NCBI GenBank assembly: GCA_902806575.1
Contig: CADCXD010000009.1
Span: forward strand, 1,426,001 to 1,490,000
Length of the DNA: 64,000 bases
Origin: Jackrogersella multiformis
Lineage: Eukaryota; Ascomycota; Sordariomycetes; Xylariales; Hypoxylaceae
Direction of reading: 5' to 3'
The position numbers and the translations under genes were made by a program. The notes beneath the pieces are model-generated. The model worked only from the letters and a program-made list of their open reading frames with translations, was not told the origin of the DNA and did no database searches. Of this stretch, positions 54,924-64,000 are shown in pieces (position 1 is the stretch's first letter; every line of letters starts with the position of its first letter).

Positions 54924-57900
54924 ATGGAGGTAAACCACCCTAAGAAGACAAGCCCCTCACGCCCGCTTGATAAGTTGCCTCTTTATAAGAGGTGGACCAA
55001 AGATGCAATATCCTCCTTGCTATCACCCACACCCTCTAATGTATCCTACACCAATACCGCAGCCATGTCTTCGACTTTTTCTCAGGCTATCGAGGTAATC
55101 ACCAGAGCCCTTAACCCTCTTCCCAAATATCAGTTTACTCCGGGAAATGATGATACTTCAAATGAGACTGGTCTTCTCCAAGACTTGAAGCACCTGAGCC
55201 TTGAAGACTACAAGACGATGAAAGATGTCTTGGATAGCACAGTTACCGGCGAAGAGGACGATGATACACTCTTGCAAGAGCGTGTCGTCACTATGCTGGC
55301 CAAACTTCCTCCCCATTCTCGGGAAGGTAAACAAGCCACCGACGCATTCGTCAACACACTCTGGGATTCGCTTGAGCACCCTCCGGCTCAGCTCAGAAGC
55401 AAATATGCTCGCTATCGTGAAGCAGACGGCTCATATAACAACCTTGATTTCCCCACCATGGGGTCTGCTAACACGCGCTACGCACGAACTACACCTGCGA
55501 AGTTTTTCCAGCGGCCAAACTTGCCGGGCCCGGGACTGATCTTCGACAGCATCATGAATAGGGGAGACGGAAAGTCGTTCCGGGAGCACCCTAACAAAGT
55601 ATCTAGCGTGTTGTTTTATCTTGCTACAATCATCACCCATGACATATTCCAGACAGTAAGTTGAGAAATCCTAGACAGTCTCCCATTTTATTCGGTATCT
55701 AAAGATGACGCAAAGGATCCAAGCGACGAATATACGAACCAAACCTCGTCATATCTCGATCTTTCTCCTTTGTATGGCCGAAACTCCGAGGAGCAAAAGG
55801 CCATGCGGACTTTCAAAGATGGGTTACTTAAGTCCGACTGCTTCTCATCCAGAAATCTGCTTGGTTTCCCTCCGGGGGTAGGGGTATTTTTGATCGTGAG
55901 TGCCCCAGACTTGACTTCATTCCATACTAGTAATCCCCAGGAAGATTCTCCTAAGTCATTATTGGGATCATTCGAATCATCGACGATAGGACAAAATACT
56001 AGACTTCAACCCTCGAAAGCATTCTAGATCCCTGTATTGTATGGTGGGTTATTGCTAACAGAAACTGTTCTTAGATGTTCAACCGGTTTCATAACTATGT
56101 TGTAACTCAACTTGCTGAGTAAGAATCTCTCCTACAGAAACTGCAATATAATCCTAATATCGATGCACGCTGATACTTAAATCCGTAAAAAGGATAAATG
56201 AGGGAGGCCGTTTCACGAAGCCTGCTTCTATTAAGGATGGTGGAAGTTGGGATGCTTGGGAGAAATATGATAACGACCTATTCCAGACCGGGCGACTTAT
56301 CACATGTGGGCTGTACGTTAACATCATCCTCAAGGATTATGTTCGAACTATCCTGAATGTGAACCGCTCTACCTCGACTTGGGACCTTGACCCTCGGTCA
56401 CAGGAGAAAAAGAATCTATTCAACGGCAGGCCGGCTCCGGAGGCTACGGGAAATCAAGTATCAGTAGAGTTCAACCTTGTGTATCGATGGCATAGCGCCT
56501 TGTCAAAGCGTGACGAGAAATGGATAGCCGAGAACTTCCGCAAACAGCTTGGAGGCACCGATCCCGCAAAGGCAGGCGTCAGCGAGGTGTTGCAGGCTTT
56601 AGCAAGATACCGACTTAGCATCCCTAACGACCCATATGAACGCAACTTTGCCGGTCTGCACCGAGGGGGCGACAATACGTACTCGGACGATGACCTCGTC
56701 GAAATACTGACAACTTCCGTCGAGGATATCGCAGGCGCGTTCGGCGCCAACCAAGTGCCGAGCGCTATGCGTGTGATCGAAATCCTTGGGATCGCGCAGG
56801 CGAGAGAATGGCACGTAGCGACGCTGAACGAGTTCCGACAGCATTTTGGCCTGAAGAAGCATGCCACATTCGAGGACATCAACTCAGACCCTGCGGTCGC
56901 TAGCAACTTAATGGCGCTTTACGACTCACCGGACGCCGTTGAGCTCTATCCGGGTCTTGTAGCCGAGAAGCCTAAGCCACCGATGTCTGGTAGCGGGCTA
57001 TGCGTGAATGTCACGACGAGCCGAGCTATCCTCTCAGATGCTGTGGCACTAGTCCGCGGAGATCGCTTCTATACTATCGACTATACACCTGCGAATTTGA
57101 CCAACTGGGGGTTCGTACTATTTTGCATTATCAAATATCAAATCCCATTCTATACTCACGGACATTTCATTGAAACTTGAGGCTGATATTTCTTCAGGTA
57201 CAACGAAGCCAACTTCGACCTAAAGGTGGACCAAGGACAAGTGATGCACAAGTTGATACTCCGCGCATTTCCATTCCACTTTGAGAGCAACAGCATTCAT
57301 GCACACTTCCCATTCATCGTACCCGCAGAGAATAAGGTTATCCACGATGCTCTCGGGACGTCTGAACTGTACTCGGTAAGGAATCCTTATACCTACCCCT
57401 TTTTTCATTTTGTGGGTTTTTTTTTTCGTGGTCATGACTTTCCTAGTCATAACACTGATTGAGTTTTTAATATCCCACTGCTCGAAGCAACTAATATTAA
57501 CCCATTCCTTTGCAGTGGGAGAAACCTGCTAGGAAGATGGACCCTGTGGTTATCAAATCCCACAAGGCCGTCAGCCAAATATTGGGCAACAACAAGGACT
57601 TTTATGTCCCCTGGGGCGAGAGTATCTCCTATCTTGTCAGCCCGCCAGGAAAGACCTTCGCGAAGGACTTCTGTCTAGCTGGTGACGGCCCCGCTAATAA
57701 TCAGAGCCGTGGCCATGTCGACAGGTGTCTGTACCAGCCCAAAGAGTGGGAGGCAGAGATCAAGCACTTCTTCGACCAAACCACGAAAAGATTGCTGCAG
57801 AAAGCGGGCCAGTCATTACAAATTAGCCCACTCGCTGCCCCTGGGGCGGGCAGAGAATTCGAAGTCGACATTGTCCGGGATGTCATCATCCCCTTAAACA

Positions 57901-59421
57901 CGCGTTTCATTGCGGAGTTCTTCGGGCTGCCGATCAAAACTGCGGAGACCTCACCACACGGCATCTACACGGAGCACGAGTTGTACGGGCTGTTGACCGC
58001 CATGTTCTCGGCCGTCTTCTTCGACAGCGACCCGGCCAACTCGTTCAAGCTGCGGACCCTGTCGCGCGAGCTTGCTCTAGGTCTAGAGCAGCTTGTGCGA
58101 CTGGAGGCCGAAGCGGACGCGAAAACCGGGTGGGTTGCTAATGTGGCTGCCCGCTTGGGCTTCAAGTCTACTGGAAGAGACAAGTCGGGTACAGACGACT
58201 CTCAGGATTGGCCCGCGCTGCCACACTATGGCCGACAGCTTCTCTCTCGCATGATAGAGAAAGGCAAGACGGTCGAGGAATGCGTTGCTGGGACTGTTAT
58301 GCCTATCAGGTTGGTTACTTATAACGCATCAAATTTCTTCGAAATGGTATAAAGGGGTATGCCATACTAACATTTAACTCTGCAGTGCCGCCGGAGCTAC
58401 AATCATGTCAGGCCTCCTTTCTCAGTGTCTGGATTATTTCCTAGGGACTGGGAATCAACATCTGCCTGAGCTGTATCGCCTAGCCCGCGAGGACACAGCC
58501 GCAGCCGATGAAACCTTGATGCATTAGTAAGATATCTTTACTTGACATACCTACAAACACAGATCATATGTCATAATCACTGACCACTAACCGCCACCCA
58601 GCATGCTCGAAGGCATCCGCCTCCGCGGCACCGTCGTAGTCGCGCGGTCGGTCTCGCCCACCAGCGCGACCCAAGCAGTCACAGACGACGTGCCCTGCCT
58701 CTACAACCCAGCGGACCCCTCGGGCCCGAGCCCCGCGCCGAACCCAGCGCCGGAACGCGCCTCGTCGAGGCGCACCTACTCCCTCGTCCCCGCCCAGCGC
58801 GCCATCGTCGACCTCGTAACCGCGTCCCACGACTCCGACGCCTTCCCGGACCCGGAGTCCCTGCGCCTGGACCGGCCGCCGTCTTCGTACCTGCCCTGGG
58901 GCGCCGGCCCGCACAGGTGCCTCGGCGAGGGCATCACCCGGGTCGCGCTCGCCGCCGCGTTCAAAGTCCTGCTCCGGCTCCCGGGCCTGCGCCGCGCGCC
59001 CGGCCCGCGCGGCGAGTGCAAGAGCCTCGAGTTCAAGGAGGTATGTAGCTAAAACCGACAGTTCCCTCGCCCCCTTCACGCTATCTCGGGAGGTAGTGCT
59101 TCCTAGTCGAGTTAACCCAGAAAGTAATGCACTATATCGCTCTTGAGACATGCTAGAAGGTTCTGGAACTTTTACTTTATTTTGGGGGTCGTGCATTGCT
59201 AACTACCGTCGCGAAAGTGGCGCGGGCAGACCGGCCGCAAGGCCGTGGAGGGCGGCGGCGACGAATGGACCGGCTTGAGAGTCTACATGACGGCGGACCA
59301 ATCCGCGTACTCCCCCGTGCCGACTACCATGCGGGTCAGATGGAGCGCCCCTGCTGCTCCCGCGGCCGAGGGAAGTGCTAGAGGAGAGGCGGGTTGGGTT
59401 GAGGTTGGCGGTGGAAAGTAG
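54924..59421 (+). CDS. Fatty-acid dioxygenase / cytochrome P450 fusion (Ppo type, oxylipin synthase)
   Basis: Bifunctional enzyme that oxygenates unsaturated fatty acids to hydroperoxides and, usually, rearranges them to psi-factor diols controlling sporulation. Nine exons: 54924-55655, 55716-55895, 56075-56118, 56193-57110, 57198-57375, 57516-58309, 58386-58526, 58602-59040 and 59218-59421 (1,209 residues, all in phase). The peroxidase-like domain has the distal His in TIITHDIFQT (about 240), the SSYLDLSPLYG block, MFNRFHNYVV, and the Tyr/proximal His motif VYRWHSALS (about 415). The P450 domain ends with the haem loop LPWGAGPHRCLGEG, Cys near 1102, followed by a PTTMRVRW-containing tail. 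The haem Cys is present, unlike in PpoC-type enzymes, but I see no ANxxQ motif in the I-helix region (AAGATIMSGLLSQ). The start could instead be the ATG at 55065. Confidence 0.93.
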
Positions 59422-60177
59422 GTGTAGATTATAAGAACTGAGAAGTGAGAGGTGACTGCTTAGCTACCTAGGGTAACCGGTTGGACTAGAAGGCCTATTA
59501 TTAGCCAATACGCTCGCTTAAACTACCGACTGCAGAGCGTTGTGTAAGGGGGCGGAGTTCTACGTATTACTACGGTATGTATTTGATTTCGCGGGTTTAG
59601 GGATGATATTTAGCGAGGGATGCATATCTTGTGGGCTAATATATTAGCTTTTTCTCCAGTCACTTACCAATCTTCATATTTACCTAGTCTTCACTTATTA
59701 TATAATTGCCCCTGTGAGTTGGTATTATATATGTACCTAACCTACCTAGGTGCCTTATTGCCATGATAAGGGGATAGGTAAGCCGCTCTATGCTCTTCTA
59801 ACAGGGAATAATAAGTGAGATGAAATACTATGCTAGGTAGGGTATCAACATACTAATTGACTCCTAATGGTTTGACGACGGAGCGTGTGTGGTGTATATG
59901 TATGTACGTATTTATGACTAGGTACCTAGGTAAACCATACACATTCTTTCCGCAGTCCGAGACTCTTATACACATTCTCGGGCTCGCGAGTCTTTCGACG
60001 AGTACTGCGACTTGGACTGTAACTATGTAAGATCGAAGGGTAGGTTAGGTTACCTCTAGGTATGTTAGGTTGCGCGAGGTCCCCGTCCCCAATCCGTTTT
60101 ATGACGAACGCCGATCTAACCGTGCGCCGAATCTATATGCACTAAGTTTATGTACACCGAGCTCCCACGACTCACGG
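59422..60177. other. Convergent spacer between dioxygenase and lipase genes
   Basis: Holds both 3' ends. It contains CTAGGTACCTAGGTA at about 59920-59934 and a TAGGTTAGGTT repeat near 60042-60070. No gene is seen. Confidence 0.5.
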
Positions 60178-62438
60178 CTAACCGTTGAACTGGGAATGTC
60201 TCCAACCCTCGTCGCTACTACTACCAGTGGTGGGTTTTGCGGCGCCGATCTTGATGCCACGCCCCTCTCGCAGTGATTCCAGACTAAGGTTGCTGGCGGC
60301 GCTGTTGCGCCTGCGATACGCCTTTTTCTGCGCCGACGGGCTCGGGGTCATAGGGTCGGGCAAGTCGTTCGCGCTATCTTGGCCCCCTGAAGAGTTTAAT
60401 CTCTCCGGCGGCGAGAGCACATCGGCATTCTCAACAATTGTGGTGATGGGGTGGTGGTGGAGATTGACATTTGCGGCGTTTGTAGGAGTCGTTTCCGGAG
60501 TGAATTCAGAGTAGTCTACTAGATCGTCGCGTGCCATGTGTTGTACGCCCAATATGGGCTCGCCGTTCTCCTGCTGCTGCCCGTTAAGCCCATTAGACAG
60601 AACGGACGTGGAGTCTGATTCGAACGTGTCGCTATTACGAAGCGTACTATCACTGTTCAGCACTCTAGTTCTAACAATGTTAAGCATGATGTTTGAGCTT
60701 CGACTGTACGGGCAAACTTACGGCTGGAAAGAATGAGAAACCGACAGGCTGACACTGCGAGCCCTCTGATAACTCTCAAACTCTTCTGGGGAATGTTCCA
60801 CGCCCTTGAAATTTTCCAGGGCATCAAATACGTGCTGGAAAACTTGGGTGTCAACGTCGCGAGCCCAGAGGAAGTCGAGGTGTTCATAGTGAGGAATTTC
60901 AGTAGCGACCGTCCGACTGGGCAGCTCTCTCATCATGACTTTGATGTCGACTAGGGAATCACTACCTCCATATACTAGAACAATCGGAGTCTTGATGTTG
61001 CGAGTGGGATACTTGGCGACTTTCGTGTACTTGCTCGAGGTGTTTAAAGAAAGGTGCGTCTGTACATCATCGTCGTACATCTGGAACGACTGGTTGCGAA
61101 TGATTTGGAACCAGTGGACAACAGATTTGGTGCTAGTGAACGAATATAAGTGCGGGTAAGCTGCAAGCTTCTGGCTGAGAGAAAGATTTTTTGTCCGCCA
61201 GCCAAACAAGAAGGATAATCCCATATCAATGACTTTGATGAAAATAGGCGGGTATAGTATAGATTGCCACATCGTAGCGGAGCTGAGAATAGAACGTCTT
61301 CCAAAGAGGAGAAAGAGAACCTGAGGCGAAGCTTTGATGAGAGCATCAACGATACCGTTATTCAGACCAGCGGGTGCCATAGCCGGAGCTAATGCAATGA
61401 AGACATTGACTTGTTCATTGAGCTTGGGGTGTATTGCCAAGCTGGCGAATGCTTGCGCAGTCCCCTGGGAGAAGCCGATATAGGATAAGGAGGGCTGCCT
61501 CGTGGTTTCTAATACGTAGTTGATGGAGTCGGGAATATCGTGGAAAGCGAACTCGTCAATTGAAAAATTCCAGAAATCGGTGGAAGTAGGAGGATGGTGG
61601 ATAGACTTCTTGGAGTATTTGTTTCCGCGGTTGTTGCCCAACTAATGTGTATCGTTAGTATAATCGTCTCCCTCTCTACGTATAGCCACCATATTAATGG
61701 AACGTACCCAAACATCGAAGCCCCTTTCAACCAACACAAAGGGTAGGCACCTCTGCTCGTCGGTGAGACAAACCCAAACTTCGCTGTTCATTAAGAGCCC
61801 GTGGTGAAGGTAGATGACACGCTTCTTAAGACTAGCTGGGCCATCGTTGACCTTCATGTCTTCCTCGCCTCTCCTCCATGCTAGGCGGTGTATTCCGAGC
61901 AAGTACCCATCCTTAGTTTGTAGCACATGTTCCTCGGCGGTATAGCCGAACATGGCACAGAGGTCAACGAAATCGGAGGCATTTCGAATTGATGTCGAGA
62001 TAGCTGAGCGCAAGGGGTTGGTTAGTATTGTCTATAGGGTTGTCTATAGGGTTGACTATAGGATTGACTATAGGTCGGAGAGCAGGTGAGCCGTACACTT
62101 TCTTCTCTGTTCAGCTCTTTTCTGGGCCGGTGTGGTTAATCTATTAAATAGCCGTCGCGAGGCTCGGTAGAAGAGATTCAACAGAGAAGATGCTAGATAG
62201 CGATTGTTAGCAATGGGAAGCGGTGTGCATGATAGCCCTGGGGTGTTCGCATACGTAAAGCTAGTGTTAATACTCGAACGAAGGCTTCTAGACCGACCAG
62301 GAAGAACGAGCCTACAAGAGCGAGATATTCGAATCTATGGTACGTATTAGCATGGCCTACTGGAGCGAATGGCTACCTAGGTAATTATTTGAGTAGGGCT
62401 ACGAACATATCTAATCGACCAAGAAACGGTAAGGGCAT
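60178..62438 (-). CDS. Membrane-anchored sterol esterase / triglyceride lipase (YEH/TGL1 type)
   Basis: Acid-lipase-family alpha/beta hydrolase that cleaves steryl esters or acylglycerols, probably at lipid droplets or the cell periphery. Six exons on the minus strand: 62438-62407, 62334-62255, 62192-62097, 62003-61708, 61641-60722 and 60670-60178 (638 residues, all in phase). The first exon is 32 nt and the first donor is GTTCGT. The N-terminus carries a membrane segment (EYLALVGSFFLVGLEAFV), then a basic stretch. The lipase N-terminal block follows (MFGYTAEEHVLQTKDGYLLG, HHGLLMNSEVW). The nucleophile elbow is GFSQG, Ser near 226; the acid is in YGGSDSLVD and the catalytic His in HYEHLDFLWA. 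The C-terminal 165 residues are Ser/Asn-rich and disordered, longer than in yeast Tgl1. YEH1/YEH2-like is the best guess from the single N-terminal membrane anchor. Confidence 0.9.
62028..62075. repeat. Four-copy 12-nt tandem repeat inside a lipase intron
   Basis: Units ttgtctataggg, ttgtctataggg, ttgactatagga and ttgactataggt lie head to tail. They occupy half of the 93-nt intron 62004-62096, between its donor and the branch site CTAAC. Copy number may vary between strains. Confidence 0.85.
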
Positions 62439-63390
62439 TTTGTTGTCGTTACGATATGTATAATACGGTGTACGGCAACACTTAGCTCAAATAGGATGGA
62501 TCTCTAGGTAGATGGTCGATACAAGCTTAACGCTGCGCTATCGCTATCGCAATGAGGTGCGCATTTTATTTTCCCTAGCCTAATGTTGAATATGTCTGGG
62601 GAGTAATTCGTAGTTCGTAGTTCGTAGGAAGATAGGCTATGAGGTTGAAGGTTGAAGGAATCAGATGTCAAGATGTAGCTGTTGGTGATGTCACATGTAA
62701 AAAGGACTGCATCGAGGATTGCATCGAACTAAACTAAACAAAGGCAACCAACTCTAGGTATGTTCAACACCCCACGATGATGGTTATATGTGTATATTAG
62801 AATAAAAAGGGAGTGCGAGAATTCGAACTTAAAAAAGTTGTGAATGATGAGAATTGTAGCAATTGAATTTTTTATTAAATTATTGATTGTTTACTTAAGA
62901 AGAATTAAGAAGACGACATAATTATTGAAATCATTAAAATTACCTATCAAAGGCTCTTTCTTCATTTCATTTCATTTCATTTCAAACGGCAGCGAAGGGA
63001 GCTCTCCTTTCCTACCATGCCCTTGTGATACCCACTTATTATACCCCGGATGGTGGAAAGAATGACCTATCTCGACTAGCTACCCCTGGTCCCCTGCGTT
63101 AATATGCATTTATGATAGGTATTATGTATTGCCCAGGTACCTAAGTATATATAGTGTATGTACGTCGTTATTACCATGTAAAGCTATCAGCTACCAGCTT
63201 ACTACTAAATATTATGTAAGTCCGTCGACCAATCGGCATAGTCTTAATTAATTATGAGCTTGGGCCAACTAACTTTTCGCAATCTCAAAACTCTTGCGAT
63301 ACCAACACCTGATTCAGTCAGGTCTTGATCTGATCTGGTGGGACTGAACTTTCTACTATTTCTCTCCCATATTTCCATCATTAAGTCAAG
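62439..63390. promoter_or_regulatory. Divergent region of the lipase and PET191 genes
   Basis: AT-rich, with no exon found. It includes a TTCAT microsatellite at 62959-62983. Both promoters should lie here. Confidence 0.5.
62959..62983. repeat. (TTCAT)n microsatellite
   Basis: About five tandem TTCAT/ATTTC units in the spacer between lipase and PET191. No further inference. Confidence 0.8.
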
Positions 63391-63883
63391 ATGCCGAGCT
63401 CATGTAAAGAAATAAGTATACGCCCACTTACTTAGAGAGTTGATATACTTTATTTTTATTTTTATTTTTATAGCTCGCCTAAATCCTCAACTTACTAACA
63501 ATACCCTCGTCATAGGAGCCGCACTGGCGCAATGCCTGCAAGAGTCCGAGTGTGTAATGGTACAACGACATACGGCAGCCGAGTGCCTGCGGTCACCGTT
63601 ATCCGATGATCTCCCAACGAAATGCCAACAGCTCAAGAAAGGCTTCGGCGAGTGTAGGAGGGGCATGATCGACATGCGCAAGCGATTCCGCGGGAACCAA
63701 CCCATCACCTTCAAGAGCCTCGAGACCACCGAACAGTCTGGCGAGGGGTACCAGCTGTATGCCGGAAGATCCGCCTTCGCCGGCGGCGTCCGGAAGACCG
63801 ACGGGAACGAGCCGGACCCTCAAGACTGGCGAGAGGCCGAGAATGAGAAGTACCGGAAAGAGCTGGAGGCGGAAAAGAAGTGA
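63391..63883 (+). CDS. PET191: Cytochrome c oxidase assembly factor PET191/COA5
   Basis: Small mitochondrial intermembrane-space protein needed for assembly of complex IV. Two exons, 63391-63415 and 63516-63883, encode 130 residues. The join (donor GTATAC, acceptor CATAG, 100-nt intron) gives MPSSCKEIRAALAQCLQESE, the canonical N-terminus of the family. Twin Cys spacing is visible: CKEIRAALAQC and CQQLKKGFGEC are CX9C motifs, with CVMVQRHTAAEC between them. KRGM-like FGECRRGMIDMRKRFRGN is diagnostic. The C-terminal 25 residues are charged and extend beyond the yeast protein. The intron contains an ATTTTT microsatellite at 63450-63471. Confidence 0.95.
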
Positions 63884-64000
63884 TCCGAGCCTTTAGATAC
63901 GGGGTAGTATTATTTCGAACGGGCAGACGGACATGTCACAAAAAGCATTGGGTGGCGTTTGCGGCGTATGTGGTTTGATGGGTATTTCTAAACGTTTCTT

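Noticed and set aside
55656..55715. Apparent frameshift in the dioxygenase gene between exons 1 and 2
   Set aside because: The acceptor at 55704 breaks the frame, but the acceptor GCAAAG at 55715 restores it and gives the family's usual spacing between THDIF and SSYLDL, so the gene is intact.
58564..59196. 210-codon minus-strand open frame over the dioxygenase 3' exons
   Set aside because: Opposite the P450 haem-loop exon; Gly/Arg/Ala-rich shadow without motifs.
48174..59421. Possible secondary-metabolite cluster (monooxygenase plus P450 fusion)
   Set aside because: No backbone synthase, transporter or pathway regulator is present, and the P450 belongs to a fatty-acid dioxygenase.
1..64000. 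CRISPR arrays, bacterial operons or prophage
   Set aside because: No direct-repeat/spacer arrays or bacterial gene organisation; introns and gene content are fungal.

Overview
This window is nuclear DNA of a filamentous ascomycete (Pezizomycotina, most likely a Sordariomycete). Genes are interrupted by short GT-AG introns, mostly 50-130 nt, with CTAAC-type branch sites. The gene set is typical of moulds: class II myosin of about 2,400 residues, a HET-domain protein, a CFEM/GPI cell-wall protein and a Ppo-type oxylipin synthase. All exon joins were worked out by hand from splice signals, reading phase and family knowledge; no alignment was run.

Layout. 0.5-2.4 kb (-): secreted aldonolactone-oxidase-like flavoprotein. 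3.8-6.5 kb (-): POP1 of RNase P/MRP. 7.9-10.0 kb (+): NT-C2 domain protein whose start lies on tiny exons. 10.7-12.6 kb (-): SSZ1, the ribosome-associated Hsp70. 13.0-13.8 kb (+): exosome subunit RRP40. 14.4-15.9 kb (-): Cys-rich, otherwise disordered unknown protein. 16.9-19.0 kb (+): VMS1/ANKZF1 peptidyl-tRNA hydrolase. 19.0-24.8 kb: no gene recognised. 24.8-26.9 kb (+): secreted CFEM-like GPI protein. 27.8-29.6 kb (+): 2EXR-type protein interrupted by an in-frame stop. 30.3-31.6 kb (-): one supported and one doubtful small gene in a GC-rich island. 32.0-39.4 kb (-): myosin-II heavy chain. 40.6-44.4 kb (+): Red1-like zf-C3H1 protein. 45.6-47.8 kb (+): HAM1-like protein. 48.2-50.0 kb (-): flavin-containing monooxygenase with five exons. 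50.7-52.4 kb (+): HET-domain protein in a gene-poor stretch containing two fold-back elements. 54.9-59.4 kb (+): fatty-acid dioxygenase/P450 fusion with nine exons. 60.2-62.4 kb (-): sterol esterase/lipase with six exons. 63.4-63.9 kb (+): PET191 (COA5).

The left two-thirds is largely housekeeping. Several products act in RNA processing or ribosome quality control (POP1, RRP40, Red1-like, SSZ1, VMS1), but they lie on different strands with separate promoters, so this is neighbourhood and not an operon. The 48-60 kb part is more accessory: a monooxygenase, a HET protein and an oxylipin synthase, separated by AT-rich spacers that carry hairpins.

The observations most worth following up are the 118-bp fold-back at 53.8 kb, the inverted repeat upstream of the HET gene, the in-frame TAG in the 2EXR gene, the fully open 132-nt last intron of myosin-II, and the altered I-helix of the Ppo enzyme's P450 domain.
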